Shown in pieces: positions 7,944 through 17,242 of a stretch of 64,000 bases of DNA (within the stretch, counting starts at the first letter, position 1; every line of letters begins with the position of its first letter). Position numbers and translations under genes: made by a program. The DNA comes from Megaera polyxenophila. Its GTDB lineage: Bacteria > Pseudomonadota > Alphaproteobacteria > Rickettsiales > Rickettsiaceae. The stretch spans positions 109,483 through 173,482 of the forward strand of contig NZ_CP104167.1 of NCBI RefSeq assembly GCF_029982035.1, written 5' to 3'. The notes beneath the pieces are model-generated. The model worked only from the letters and a program-made list of their open reading frames with translations. It had not been told where the DNA came from and ran no database searches.

Positions 7944-8685
7944 GATTTTCCTGATTCTTGGGGTTTTTATTGTGGCCGGTTTAGGCGTAGATAGTTTTGC
8001 GAAAGAGCTGCAGTCTGCGGTCGAAGATAGAGGGGTTTTAAGAATCAGCTATCTATCTCATACTGATATAAATATTGCTAGTGGGGGCATTAATCGCATC
8101 CATTTTGAGAAGGCAAGGATCACTAAGATCATTGGCGATACTAGTAAATATGAAGCTGTAGTTGCTGATAATAACTGTGATCTGTTTTTAACTTCAAGCA
8201 TTCCTGCATCCGGTACTATTGACCTGACATTATTACTTGGGGCGGGAAAAGCGATTGATTTAAGGTTACATGTTCTGGATTTACTGCGACCTCAGCTAAT
8301 CAATATTGACGTAAGCGATGAAAGCAGAAAAAGAGACGTAAAGAACTGCGAGATTAAAGAGATGATTGAAAAGATGGCGGCAAATGAGCGAGGAAAATAT
8401 TTTGTACAGAAAAAAGATAGAAAGGTAGAAGTAGCGGGTCATCCTGATCTTATCCTAACGCAAGTGGTTTCCTATCGTTACGGGAAATTAGCCGGAGCAG
8501 GTTTTACTTATAAGGTGAAGAAGTCGCATAGAAATAATCAGAATATAACGGAGCAGGTTACGTTAGAGACTTTCAAGGGGATTTTCAAGGATACTGTAGC
8601 TATCGGGATGAGGAACTCCGGCTCAGCCGGAGATGAGCCTAGGGTATTTGTGGTATATGATTACACGGAAGGGAATGATGTTTAA
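7924..8685 (+). CDS. traK: TraK, F-type secretin-like outer-membrane complex protein
   Basis: A 253-residue protein with a signal peptide (FLILGVFIVAGLGVDSFAKE). The start could be 7924 or the ATG at 7930; both overlap the end of traE. The beta-rich body (GGINRIHFEKARITKIIGD, NCDLFLTSSIPASGTIDL) fits the TraK/VirB9 class. In F systems TraK forms the periplasmic/outer-membrane core with TraB and TraV. The next gene, traB, starts inside its last codons, so expression is probably coupled. No break seen. Confidence 0.85.
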   Translation: MTMSKTRIFLILGVFIVAGLGVDSFAKELQSAVEDRGVLRISYLSHTDINIASGGINRIHFEKARITKIIGDTSKYEAVVADNNCDLFLTSSIPASGTIDLTLLLGAGKAIDLRLHVLDLLRPQLINIDVSDESRKRDVKNCEIKEMIEKMAANERGKYFVQKKDRKVEVAGHPDLILTQVVSYRYGKLAGAGFTYKVKKSHRNNQNITEQVTLETFKGIFKDTVAIGMRNSGSAGDEPRVFVVYDYTEGNDV

Positions 8686-10024
8686 GAAGATATTACAGTT
8701 AATGAAATCAACATCCCGCTTGGATGACGATAAGTTAAAGAAAGTAGTTAATACCGAAAGTTTGAGTCTCGGCGGTGATCGAGAGAGGAATAATTTAACA
8801 CGTATTAAGCAAATCAGATTATTTATCGGTTTGCTAATTGTCGTAGTGATCATTTTAGGGTTTTTAATCAATTATGTGCAGGAAAAAACGATAGTGGAAA
8901 AACCCGTGGTAGCCCCTCAAACTCTAAAAGTAGAGCTTGCGGACAAGGCACTTGATCCTGATAAGATGTGGCGGAATCATCACGAGGAGGCATTAAAGGC
9001 CAAAACCGATGAACTAAACAAGCGAATAGTGCAAGCTGAAGCTTCGGTAGAGGAGACAAAGAATAAGTTCATAGAGGAAAGTCGCTTGCAGGTGGAGAGT
9101 TTAAAGGAGCAATTAAAAATGGCTAAAGCAGAGATGGATGAGGCAAACAGGATGCTAAGAGGGGTAGCAGCTAGAGAGGAGGAGCGTTTAAATGCTGAGC
9201 CTCTGCATAAAGCTACGGCAATAGAGATGCAAGGTTTTGATAATGACACTGAGTTTGACATGCCGAAGTCTGCGGCTGATTATGTACCGGAAGGAACGTA
9301 TTTTACCGGATATCTGCTTGGCGGAATTGTAGTATCAACGGCCCTTGGCGCAGCAGATGAGAACTCAACCCCGGTAAATATCCAGTTAAAGGGTCGGGGA
9401 AATTTGGCAAAGCAGAACGGGCTTGATATTAGTAAATGCCGAATAATAGGAAGTGCTTATGGCGATTTATCGAGTGAAAGAGCATTTATCCGTTTGGAGA
9501 AAATGGTGTGTGAAGAGGACGGCATGTATATCACCAGTGAAATAGCCGGAGATGTACACGGACCTGATGGATTTAACGGAATTAAGGGAACGGTAGTATC
9601 GACGGGAGCAAAACATATAAAGAATGCTGCGATCGGTGGGTTAATTAGTGGGTTAGCCGGTAGTGCCAAGGGGCAGGAGGGGATAAATATTACAAGCGGC
9701 GGATTAGTGTCAACTAAGAGCAAAGGTTTTAATGATATGGCAACCGGGGGACTTATGAACGGAGCAAGTAATGCAGGAGAAAAGATAGCCGATTATTACC
9801 TCCGGCAAGCTGAAAGCATGTCACCGGTATTGACTATTCCGGGAGGCGTGCGGGTGAATCCTCAGATAATAAAAGGATTTTTTATCGGTCAGGTAAATAC
9901 GCATCGCAAGATCAAGGCAAAAAGATTGACGGATAAAGGAAACAAGAGAGTAGAGCAGCATAGGCAAAAGGAGGTACTTAAAGCAAATGAACAGGAGGAG
10001 GCTAGCGATGACGGTTGGAAATAA
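8675..10024 (+). CDS. traB: TraB, VirB10-like T4SS scaffold protein
   Basis: I chose the ATG at 8675, which overlaps the traK stop; an upstream frame start at 8633 lies inside traK. The 449-residue product has a cytoplasmic N-terminus, one membrane segment (LFIGLLIVVVIILGFLINYV), a long coiled coil (ELNKRIVQAEASVEETKNKF onward) and a C-terminal VirB10/TraB domain (YVPEGTYFTGYLLGGIVVST, INIQLKGRGNL-like, MCEEDG). TraB spans the envelope and links inner-membrane and outer-membrane parts of the channel. The frame is intact. Confidence 0.88.
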   Translation: MMFKKILQLMKSTSRLDDDKLKKVVNTESLSLGGDRERNNLTRIKQIRLFIGLLIVVVIILGFLINYVQEKTIVEKPVVAPQTLKVELADKALDPDKMWRNHHEEALKAKTDELNKRIVQAEASVEETKNKFIEESRLQVESLKEQLKMAKAEMDEANRMLRGVAAREEERLNAEPLHKATAIEMQGFDNDTEFDMPKSAADYVPEGTYFTGYLLGGIVVSTALGAADENSTPVNIQLKGRGNLAKQNGLDISKCRIIGSAYGDLSSERAFIRLEKMVCEEDGMYITSEIAGDVHGPDGFNGIKGTVVSTGAKHIKNAAIGGLISGLAGSAKGQEGINITSGGLVSTKSKGFNDMATGGLMNGASNAGEKIADYYLRQAESMSPVLTIPGGVRVNPQIIKGFFIGQVNTHRKIKAKRLTDKGNKRVEQHRQKEVLKANEQEEASDDGWK

Positions 10025-10334
10025 GAGATTAGCAGGTTACGTTCTAAATAATATTGCAGTTAGATTCTGTATGTGCTTTGCGACTTTGTTACTACTTAGC
10101 GGGTGCAGTAGCGGTTACGGTACGTCTTTTGCATGCGGAGATAGCAAGGGAGCAAACTGTATGCCGATGGATAAGGTAGACAGGCTAATTGCCAGCGGTG
10201 AGATTGAGCGTTATACCAAGGAAAGGGAGGAAACCTGCCGAGGTAGCAGATGTAAAAAGGGAGAAAGTGCAGAAATCGGTAAGGCGGATGAATTACCGGC
10301 GCTTTATAATGGTACCCAAAAACTGGACTGCTAA
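10008..10334 (+). pseudogene. traV: TraV-like lipoprotein, 3' end interrupted by IS3 element
   Basis: The ATG at 10008 is preceded by AGGAGG at 9992-9999, a strong RBS; an ATG at 9987 is upstream of it and less likely. The product has a lipoprotein signal with lipobox LLLLSGC, then a Cys-containing periplasmic part (SFACGDSKGANCMPMDKVD, TCRGSRCKKGE) as in TraV. After LPALYNGTQ the frame runs into the IS3 left end and stops. Sequence between the IS3 right end and the traC start (11553-11615) should hold the lost C-terminus, but its frame is ambiguous. TraV is the outer-membrane lipoprotein of the TraB/TraK core. Confidence 0.75.
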
Positions 10335-10380
10335 AAATGAAGAATGAGATATAATTTCACAACAAGGAAATGGAAATTAT

Positions 10381-10692
10381 ATGTCTAAAAAAGCGAAGCA
10401 ATATAGTGCGACGGAAAAAACAAAAATTGTTATAGAAGCAATAAAAGCTGAAATGACAATAGCACAAATAAGCAGTAAGTACGGGGTTCATGCAACTCAA
10501 ATACAAGCATGGAAAAAAAGAGGTATAGAAAATTTAGTTAGTGGTTTTCAAGTTAAGCCGGCAACAAAAGATCCAGACAATCAAGATTTGATAAAACAAT
10601 TATATGAACAAATAGGACAGTTAAGCGTTGAGCGTGACTGGCTGAAAAAAAAAATCTACATTGTTTGGACTTGGAAACTAGGAAAAGTATGA
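10381..10692 (+). CDS. IS3-family transposase OrfA (helix-turn-helix)
   Basis: A 103-residue protein with the IS3 OrfA HTH (YSATEKTKIVIEAIKAEMTI, ISSKYGVHATQIQAWKK) followed by a leucine-zipper-like end (LIKQLYEQIGQLSVERDWLKKK). It reaches a run of ten A at 10645-10654, where a -1 shift would fuse it to OrfB, giving the usual LKKKS junction. The residues after the A run in the zero frame are not family-like, which supports programmed frameshifting. Confidence 0.9.
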   Translation: MSKKAKQYSATEKTKIVIEAIKAEMTIAQISSKYGVHATQIQAWKKRGIENLVSGFQVKPATKDPDNQDLIKQLYEQIGQLSVERDWLKKKIYIVWTWKLGKV

Positions 10693-11507
10693 TTGATAAT
10701 AATTGTATAAATCTAAGCATTGTTAGGCAATGCGATCTACTTTTAATTAATAAATCTACTTATTATTACAAGGCAAAAGGAATAACTACAAGAGACTTAG
10801 AAATAATGAAAGTAATTGATGAAATCTATACAGAGCATCCGTATTTCGGGGCCAGAAGAATGTCCAAGCATCTTGTACCGTTTGGAATTGTTATTGGTCG
10901 CAAAGCGGTAAGTCGTTATTACGGAATAATGTCAATAGAAGCCATTTATCCTAAAATGAATTTAAGCAAGCGCAACCAAGCTCATAAGGTATATCCTTAT
11001 CTTTTAAAAGGCGTTGAAATTACTAAGACAAATCAGGTATGGAGCACCGATATAACTTATATTAGAATGGCACAAGGATTTGTATATCTAGTAGCCATTA
11101 TTGATTGGTTTAGCCGTTATATTCTGAGCTGGAAGGTTTCTATTAGCTTAGAAAGTGATTTTTGCATCGACGCACTAGAAGAAGCCCTAGAAAAGCACGG
11201 TCAACCTGAGGTTTTTAATACCGATCAAGGTTCTCAATTTACGTCAAAAAATTTCATCTACGAACTTGTTAAACGTGAAATCAAGATTAGCATGGACGGT
11301 AAAGGTAGGGCTTTAGATAATGTATTTATTGAAAGATTTTGGCGTTCATTAAAACAAGAAAAAATATATTTGATAATTTTAAATACTGTCAAGGAGGTAA
11401 AAAATGCTATAACAGATTACATAACTTTTTATAATAGTAAAAGGATGCACCAATCCTTGGAATATTTAACTCCAGAACAGGTGTATTTAACAAAAATTAT
11501 TGGCTAA
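10665..11507 (+). CDS. IS3-family transposase OrfB (DDE integrase)
   Basis: A 280-residue rve-type integrase. The catalytic triad is visible: first Asp in WSTDITYI, second Asp in NTDQGSQF, and Glu in NVFIERFWRSLKQEK 35 residues later. It also has the HPYFGARRM motif of the HTH_21 region and the C-terminal YNSKRMHQSLEYLTPEQV. The frame lies at -1 relative to orfA, with ten A residues at the overlap. No break is seen, so the element may be active. Confidence 0.93.
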   Translation: MDLETRKSMIDNNCINLSIVRQCDLLLINKSTYYYKAKGITTRDLEIMKVIDEIYTEHPYFGARRMSKHLVPFGIVIGRKAVSRYYGIMSIEAIYPKMNLSKRNQAHKVYPYLLKGVEITKTNQVWSTDITYIRMAQGFVYLVAIIDWFSRYILSWKVSISLESDFCIDALEEALEKHGQPEVFNTDQGSQFTSKNFIYELVKREIKISMDGKGRALDNVFIERFWRSLKQEKIYLIILNTVKEVKNAITDYITFYNSKRMHQSLEYLTPEQVYLTKIIG

Positions 11508-11615
11508 TATTATAACGCAAATTATATCTCATAATTTCTGATTTTTAGTCTAGACAAATTGGGCCACCTTACTTGCTACCCCAGAAATTAAACTTGAAAC
11601 TATAGAGGTTCAAGG

Positions 11616-12687
11616 ATGAAGATTACGGATAGTTTAAAGGATTTAGCCAATTTTTGCGGACTTGGGGTAGAGGGGAGCGTAAATCTGATCCAATGGATGC
11701 ATTTGGAGAGCATACTGCGCAGGTAACGGGGGGAGCAGTGCCGCTATCTGATTTTCTTGTTTATGATTATTTTGATGAAGAGCAAGGATTATTTTTTAAT
11801 AATAACGATAGTATTGGTTTCTGGTATGAGATTAATCCGTTAGTTGGGTCTAATGAGGGCCTTGAGAAGAATCTGACGTTATTTTTCAATGACGAATTAC
11901 CGGAAGATATTTACTTGCAGTTTCTAATTATTGCCGGCACTGATATTAGCGATATCCTAGATACATGGGAGCAGGGGAGAAAATACGGCGGGGAAATACT
12001 AGCCCATATAACAAAATCCCGCCGGCGGTTTATTGAAAATTGCGCCAAGGATTTTGCAAGTAGCAGAGATGGAAGACTGGCAAGAAATTTTCGGACGTTT
12101 GTTGCCTGTTCAAGGTCTTTAGGAATCAGGTCGGGGAAATCGATTGATCTAATGACTTCTTTTAAAAGAAAGCTTGAGAACAAGTTAAATACGGAAAAGC
12201 TTTCTCCAAGACTGATGAAAGCAGAGGATTTAATTGTCATCGGTAGGGAGTTACTGCAACCGGATTTTGGAAGAAGTGCCGGTAAAGTCGTTTATAGTAA
12301 ATATAACAATTTATCCGATCAGATTTGCAAGAAGTTTGAGGGGACGGTTATTAAGCCTGAATCTGTTATACATGAGGCTACAAATCTTCAGACGAGGATT
12401 TTTTCACCAAGAGAGTTACCGGAGAGTTTTTCTCTGAGTGAAATGGTAGCGTTGCTTGGGTCAGGTGATAGGGTAATACCGGCAAGGTTTGTAATTAGCT
12501 ATAGCCTGGCAAGTTCTTTGGGCAGCGGTGGCACTTCCCGTTTAACGACTCAAGGGATGAGATCCATTCACGCCGCCGAGCGAGATTATACACGTCACGA
12601 TATCAGTGCCAGAGAAGAAGCAAAGAGTGGAGAGAGGTACTAGATATTCATAAAAAAGGTGAGCGGTTTTTAAGCGAATCGATGCTA
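11616..12687 (+). pseudogene. traC: TraC ATPase, N-terminal part, frameshifted twice and cut by IS630
   Basis: The start is the ATG at 11616 (ATGA overlap with preceding sequence): MKITDSLKDLANFCGLG. The frame then shifts; from about 11654 to 12600 the TraC-like body (VPLSDFLVYDYFDEEQGLFF, GFWYEINPLVGS) runs in another frame, stopping at 12641-12643. A third frame gives KEWREVLDIHKKGERFLSES up to the IS630 insertion at 12688. So this half has at least two frameshifts besides the insertion. TraC is the VirB4-type ATPase that powers pilus assembly. As written no full-length product is possible. Confidence 0.8.
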
Positions 12688-13816
12688 TTAACCCACCAAT
12701 TAAATACCCGACATAACTATTGCCAAGAAGGAAGGAATTTGTATAATGCAATAATGTCAAAAAGTGAAGATTTTAGGAAATTATCAATAAGCGCACAAGC
12801 GTCGATGAGAAAGATTGCTCTAAAACTAGTAAAAAGAGGAGAGAGTCAATCGTCGGTAGGTGAATTAATAGGAGTGAGTCGCCAGACAGTAAATGAATGG
12901 GTAAGGAGGGAAAAGAGAGGCGACAAGTACGCAATTAGTGGGAAGTTAAGAGGTAGAAAGATAGGAGAGAAAAGGCTTATAACCGAAGATCAAAGTAAAA
13001 TAATACAAGGGTACGTAAATATCTCTAGACCAGAAGATCACAATATCAAATCAGCATTATGGTCAAGAAAATCAGTTAATGCACTCATCAAAAAACATTG
13101 TGGATTTTTTCTTCCCCTAAGTACAATAGGCGAATATTTAAGAAGATGGGGGTATACTGCACAAAAGCCAAAGAAGTTAGCATATGAGCAGCAACCCAAA
13201 AGGGTTCAATTTTGGTTAGATGAAGAATATCCGTCAATAGCCAAGCAAGCAGAATATGAAAAGGCAGAAATACATTGGTGCGACGAAGTAGGGATAAAAC
13301 AAGAGTGTCAGGTATTACAAAGCTATTCTTTAAAAGGAAAAACCCCTGTTGTGATTCATAAATCGAAGAGATTTAGTATAAACATGATATCCACTGTTAC
13401 AAATAACGGTAAGCTAAGGTTTATGCTGTACGAAGAGACACTAAAAACAAATGTATTTATAGAATTTTTACGGAGGTTGGTAAAATACTCCAAGAAAAAA
13501 ATCTTCTTAATCCTAGATAATCTCAAGGTTCATCATAGCAAAAAAGTACAAATATGGACTCGGAAACATAAAAAGAAAATTTCTTTATTTTTTCTGCCTC
13601 CGTATACTCCGCAACATAATCCGGATGAATATTTAAACAACGATTTAAAAAGAAATGTAAATAGGAAACATATACCTCTTACAAAATCTGAACTCCAAGG
13701 GAATTTAAAATCTTACCTAAGGACTCTGCAAAATAACCCAGAACATATCAAAAGATTATTTCAGGCGAAAGAAGTAAAATATGCCGCCTAAGTCGGGTAT
13801 TTAATTGGTGGGTTAA
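12688..13816 (+). mobile_element. IS630-family element, copy 1, in traC
   Basis: The element is 1129 bp with 25-bp perfect terminal inverted repeats at 12688-12712 and 13792-13816 (outer bases TTAACCCACC). It is flanked by TA on both sides (12686-12687 and 13817-13818), the TA duplication expected for IS630/Tc1-mariner transposons. Two further copies lie at 49920-51048 and 53986-55111, and all three insertion sites read GCTA at the junction. The transposase gene is intact. Confidence 0.95.
12754..13791 (+). CDS. IS630-family DDE transposase (copy 1)
   Basis: About 345 residues from the ATG at 12754, although the frame is open upstream. The N-terminal part has two HTH-like units (SVGELIGVSRQTVNEWVRR and STIGEYLRRWGY); the DDE_3 domain has first Asp in IHWCDEVGIKQ, second Asp in IFLILDNLKVHHSK and the late acidic residue in LPPYTPQHNPDEYLNNDLKR. 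That is the IS630 D-D-x34-E layout. The stop lies 1 base before the right inverted repeat. It probably moves the element by cut and paste into TA. Confidence 0.92.
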   Translation: MSKSEDFRKLSISAQASMRKIALKLVKRGESQSSVGELIGVSRQTVNEWVRREKRGDKYAISGKLRGRKIGEKRLITEDQSKIIQGYVNISRPEDHNIKSALWSRKSVNALIKKHCGFFLPLSTIGEYLRRWGYTAQKPKKLAYEQQPKRVQFWLDEEYPSIAKQAEYEKAEIHWCDEVGIKQECQVLQSYSLKGKTPVVIHKSKRFSINMISTVTNNGKLRFMLYEETLKTNVFIEFLRRLVKYSKKKIFLILDNLKVHHSKKVQIWTRKHKKKISLFFLPPYTPQHNPDEYLNNDLKRNVNRKHIPLTKSELQGNLKSYLRTLQNNPEHIKRLFQAKEVKYAA

Positions 13817-13821
13817 TAGTA

Positions 13822-15462
13822 ATGATTACAAGCCCGCAGGATAATATTGACATTGCCGAGGAATCTTTAAAAAGTCTTTGGAATGCCAATGACTGGAAAC
13901 TGGGGATTAATAATAATCTGCAGCTACTGAGTTTACTAAGTACAATGCCGATGAGCGGTTCTACTTACTGGAAATCACTATCATTTTTCAAATTGACCAG
14001 AAATGCCCTAAGCGGAGAGATAGTAGCTAAATTACCTTTGCAAGGAGAATGGCGTGGTGTACCACAATCAGGAGTATTACTTATGGGCAGGCGGGGTCAA
14101 TTATTTAATTTTAATCCGTTTTACAGGATTGGCGGCGGCGGTAATTATAATGTAGTAGTCATAGCACCTTCTGGAAGTGGAAAGACCTTTACTTTAGAGG
14201 ATCTTGTGACGAGTTGCCTTGCACAAGGGGTAGCGGTTTTTGTCATGGATATTGGAGCAAGTTACAAGAATATCTGTGAACTTTTAGGAGGAGAGATGCT
14301 ACGTTTTGATCGTGGTAGCAGATTATCATTAAATCCGTTTGCCGGTTTAAGCAGTAGCGGAGCGGTATATACCAAGGCATTATCATTACTTGCGCAAGGT
14401 GTTGATCTTAAAAAAGTAGCTGAAATCACCGGTCTGCCGCAAGAAAAGATAGAAGCCTTAGCAGTCGGTAAATCAGCTGCAAGTAATTTGGAAAAAGAGA
14501 AGGAAGGAATCGAGGTTTTAGAAATCAAGGATAAAAAGATAAGCGGTAAAACCCATTTTGTAACCAAGGACAGTATGATTTATGCAAAAGCAATGGTAGC
14601 TTCAATGTGCGGTTTAAGCGGTGATGTTAGAGGCGAAGCGGTGATCGAGAGAGCAATAGCTGAAGGGATAACAGAGTATGGTACTGAACTTGATATTACA
14701 AAATTAGCTAAGGTATTTGAAGAATTAAAGGATCACCGAGGGAATCCCGTTGAAGGAGCGTCAGCTATGTCCGATAGTCTGTATCCGTATACAGAGCAGG
14801 GTATTCACGGCCGTTATTTTAAATCCGGTAAAGAGGCCAGTTTTAAAGAACTGCTAACACTTTTTGAGCTTGAAGAAATCAAGGACGATGAGCCTCTTTT
14901 AGCTGTGGTACTGCAAATAATACTAATGCAGATTACGATGCAGTTTTTATGTGGTGATCGGAGTCGTTATTTTATGTTAGTAGTTGATGAGGCTTGGCTG
15001 ATTATGGATTTTGCGGCTTCGTTTCTAGAGCGATTTGCTAGGACTGTTAGAAAATACGGAGGTAGTCTGGTTGTATGTACGCAAGATTTATCGAGTTTTA
15101 GTAAAGGCTCATCACAAAGGGCAATACTTGAGTCGTCTACGTGGAAATTAATTTTACAACAAAAAGAAGAGGGTATAACTACCTTTGCTAAGGAAGAGGG
15201 ATACCTGCCTTACTTGGATTTAATCCGCTCTGTTCGTAAATGCTCTGCTAACCGCTTTTCTGAGATATTAATCGATACTAATGGTGCGAAGGTGGTAGGA
15301 AGGCTTGTCACCGATCCTTATAGTACTGCTTTATATTCTACGGAAAAGGATGATTTTAGCTTTTTAATGAATGAGGAGAAGTCAGGTAAAAGCAAGCATG
15401 AGGCTATTTTGCAATTATCAAAGAAATACGGGCTATTGGCTGAAGATTTAACAGAAGTATAA
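13822..15462 (+). pseudogene. traC: TraC ATPase, C-terminal part (after IS630 insertion)
   Basis: 546 residues that continue TraC right after the IS630 right end. It contains Walker A (VIAPSGSGKTFTLEDL), Walker B (YFMLVVDEAWLIMDF), then SFLERFARTVRKYGGSLVVCTQDLSSF, the VirB4/TraC motor core. The ATG at 13822 could allow separate translation of this ATPase domain, but it lacks the N-terminal membrane-interacting half. It is followed after 11 bases by trbI. Motor identity is certain; function is doubtful because the gene is split. Confidence 0.88.
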
Positions 15463-15473
15463 AAGGAATAATT

Positions 15474-15875
15474 ATGATGAGTCTAAATATGAAACTCGCT
15501 TATATTGCAATCTTATTGGTCATTATCGGTTTTTTAAGCGGTTGGCTCGGTTGTTTGTTTTTGGGAAATCTAGCGGGATCGGTACGGGTGCTGTTTGTTT
15601 CTGAAGAAGCACTTGTTGCTTTAGAGGAAGAGCGTATTAAAAATCTCTCCGAAAATCATGGGATGGAAAACTCAAGGGCAGCAGGAAGCATATTTTTCGG
15701 CAAACCGGAACTTGCTATAAAAAAGATGGAGCAGATAGCAGGGAGCTTTGCAGATAAAAGTACTAAGGTTTTAATCGTAAGTAATAAAAAAGGTTATGCC
15801 CGTAATGGCAGCGGAATATCGGACATTATTCACAAAGAGCTAGTAAAAGTTTTAAGTGCAGAAAAGGAAGATTAA
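15474..15875 (+). CDS. trbI: TrbI-like F-type transfer protein
   Basis: A 133-residue protein with RBS AAGGAA before an ATGATG pair. One N-terminal membrane segment (LAYIAILLVIIGFLSGWLGCLFL) is followed by a periplasmic part ending in KVLIVSNKKGYARNG and ISDIIHKEL. It sits between traC and traW, exactly where trbI lies in F, and its length and topology match. In F, TrbI influences pilus retraction. Low sequence conservation in this family keeps confidence moderate. Confidence 0.65.
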   Translation: MMSLNMKLAYIAILLVIIGFLSGWLGCLFLGNLAGSVRVLFVSEEALVALEEERIKNLSENHGMENSRAAGSIFFGKPELAIKKMEQIAGSFADKSTKVLIVSNKKGYARNGSGISDIIHKELVKVLSAEKED

Positions 15876-15919
15876 GAATTAACGAATTGGTAGAGGTAGA
15901 AAAGCAAGCATGAGGTGTG

Positions 15920-16564
15920 ATGAAGAATCTGGTTATAAGTATATGTATACTAATGATTTGTTCTACGACTACGGCACTGGGTTTTGATTTCAGTAAGGTT
16001 GGAACAAGTTTTGTAGTTGAGGAAGAAGGTTTTGTAGAAATGATGCTGCGGAAATTAAAAGAGGTAAATTGGGAAGCAGAAAATAAGAAAATGAAAAACA
16101 TTGCGATAAGAAGGGTGCAGAATCCTATAGCAGTAGCAGGAATCAAGCCTGCTACCGAGAATAGGGAGTTTTGGCATGATCCGACTTATACTCTTAAGGA
16201 GGATGTTGTCTTGCCGTGCGGTAAGGTACTCCACAAAGCCGGAAAGAAAGTAAATCCTTTGGATTATATGGATTTAGAACGCAAGGTTTTTTTTATTGAT
16301 GGAAGGGAGGAGAAGCAAGTTGAGTGGTTAAAGCAGCAGTTGGTATCCGGTAGTAGTAATGAGGAGAACAAGCCGGAGAATAGGGTTATTTTAGTCGGTG
16401 GTAGCGTATTTGATTTACAGGAAGAGCTTGGCACTGAAGTATACTTTGATCAAGCAGGGGAGCTAACTACCAGATTTGGTATTAAGGGAAGCCCTGCGCT
16501 AGCCAAGCAAGATGGTAAGATGCTCCGGATTGAAGAATTTGCTTTAGATGAGAATAATAATTGA
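15920..16564 (+). CDS. traW: TraW, F-type pilus assembly protein
   Basis: About 214 residues with a signal peptide (LVISICILMICSTTTALG). The TraW features are the central FWHDPTYTLKEDVVLPCGKV, NPLDYM, FFIDGRE and the C-terminal thioredoxin-like part (VILVGGSVFDLQEELGTEVY, TRFGIKGSPALAKQDG). A GTG at 15917 could also start it. TraW works in the periplasm with TrbC and TraU in pilus assembly. The frame is intact. A 159-base gap follows with only short, broken reading frames. Confidence 0.88.
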   Translation: MKNLVISICILMICSTTTALGFDFSKVGTSFVVEEEGFVEMMLRKLKEVNWEAENKKMKNIAIRRVQNPIAVAGIKPATENREFWHDPTYTLKEDVVLPCGKVLHKAGKKVNPLDYMDLERKVFFIDGREEKQVEWLKQQLVSGSSNEENKPENRVILVGGSVFDLQEELGTEVYFDQAGELTTRFGIKGSPALAKQDGKMLRIEEFALDENNN

Positions 16565-16723
16565 ACCAAAGTTTGGATTAAACAGATTTTAAGGTAACGA
16601 AAGTTGATTTAGTAGCAGAAAGATTAACCGATAAAATAATTAGAGAGCTGGATGTACGAAATAGTTAGGATAAGTGATACGGGGTTATTATAAAATAACA
16701 GGGTAATAAAAAAGAGGTTTTAT

Positions 16724-17173
16724 ATGGATACACAGCAGGAAAAGAACGTAAAAACAGGCAATGATTTAGAAGCGGTTATTTGCAAGGGGCTTGGTGTAAG
16801 TTTTAATACGCAGTATAACTGGAGTCTGGTACTGGCAACGATAGTGATATGGATTTTTACCGGTGGGTTATTTCCTTATTCTGCTAATAATAATTTTGAT
16901 ATGACGATCTGCTTGCAGGAATATATCAAATTCTTTAGTTTAACGGCGTTAATTATAGGTTTTCTATTAAAGGAAGAAAAATCCCTGAAGGTCACTAAAC
17001 CAATAATAATAAACATTGGAATCATCACTTATATTATTTCGTTATTGACAGTGGTTATGCTGAAAAACTTTGGCATTTTATGGTGGTTTGGATTTTTAAT
17101 TTTAAAACCTCTTAGTATATTTGGGTTTCTTTTGCTTGCTAAGAAGCTTGTTCAGATTGTTAGTAGAGACTAG
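16724..17173 (+). CDS. Membrane protein of unknown function within tra operon
   Basis: A 149-residue protein with RBS AAAAAGAGG. Four hydrophobic segments are visible (LVLATIVIWIFTGGLF, FFSLTALIIGFLL, IINIGIITYIISLLTVVML, LWWFGFLILKPLSIFGFLLLA), with a short polar N-terminus. It lies between traW and traU, where F-type operons usually have no extra four-pass protein. The strand and spacing suggest co-transcription. No family is recognised; an entry-exclusion or accessory role is possible but unsupported. Confidence 0.6.
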   Translation: MDTQQEKNVKTGNDLEAVICKGLGVSFNTQYNWSLVLATIVIWIFTGGLFPYSANNNFDMTICLQEYIKFFSLTALIIGFLLKEEKSLKVTKPIIINIGIITYIISLLTVVMLKNFGILWWFGFLILKPLSIFGFLLLAKKLVQIVSRD

Positions 17174-17242
17174 AAATTACTAAGCGGTATGTGTTGAATT
17201 ATTAATTTAAGAACAAAAAGGAATAAGAAGTTATAGAGGGTT

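Larger units (their letters stand above)
10329..11552 (+). mobile_element. IS3-family element inserted in traV
   Basis: About 1.2 kb with imperfect terminal inverted repeats: left TGCTAAAAATGAAG with GAGATATAATTT farther in, and right, on the other strand, GACTAAAAATCAG with GAGATATAAT. The trinucleotide GAC occurs immediately outside both proposed ends (10326-10328 and 11553-11555) and is a possible 3-bp target duplication. It carries overlapping orfA and orfB with an A10 slippery run, the IS3 layout. The ends are good to within a few bases. Confidence 0.85.

Noticed and set aside
8868..9723. Several minus-strand frames across traB
   Set aside because: They are antisense to a well-supported gene and lack starts with ribosome binding sites.
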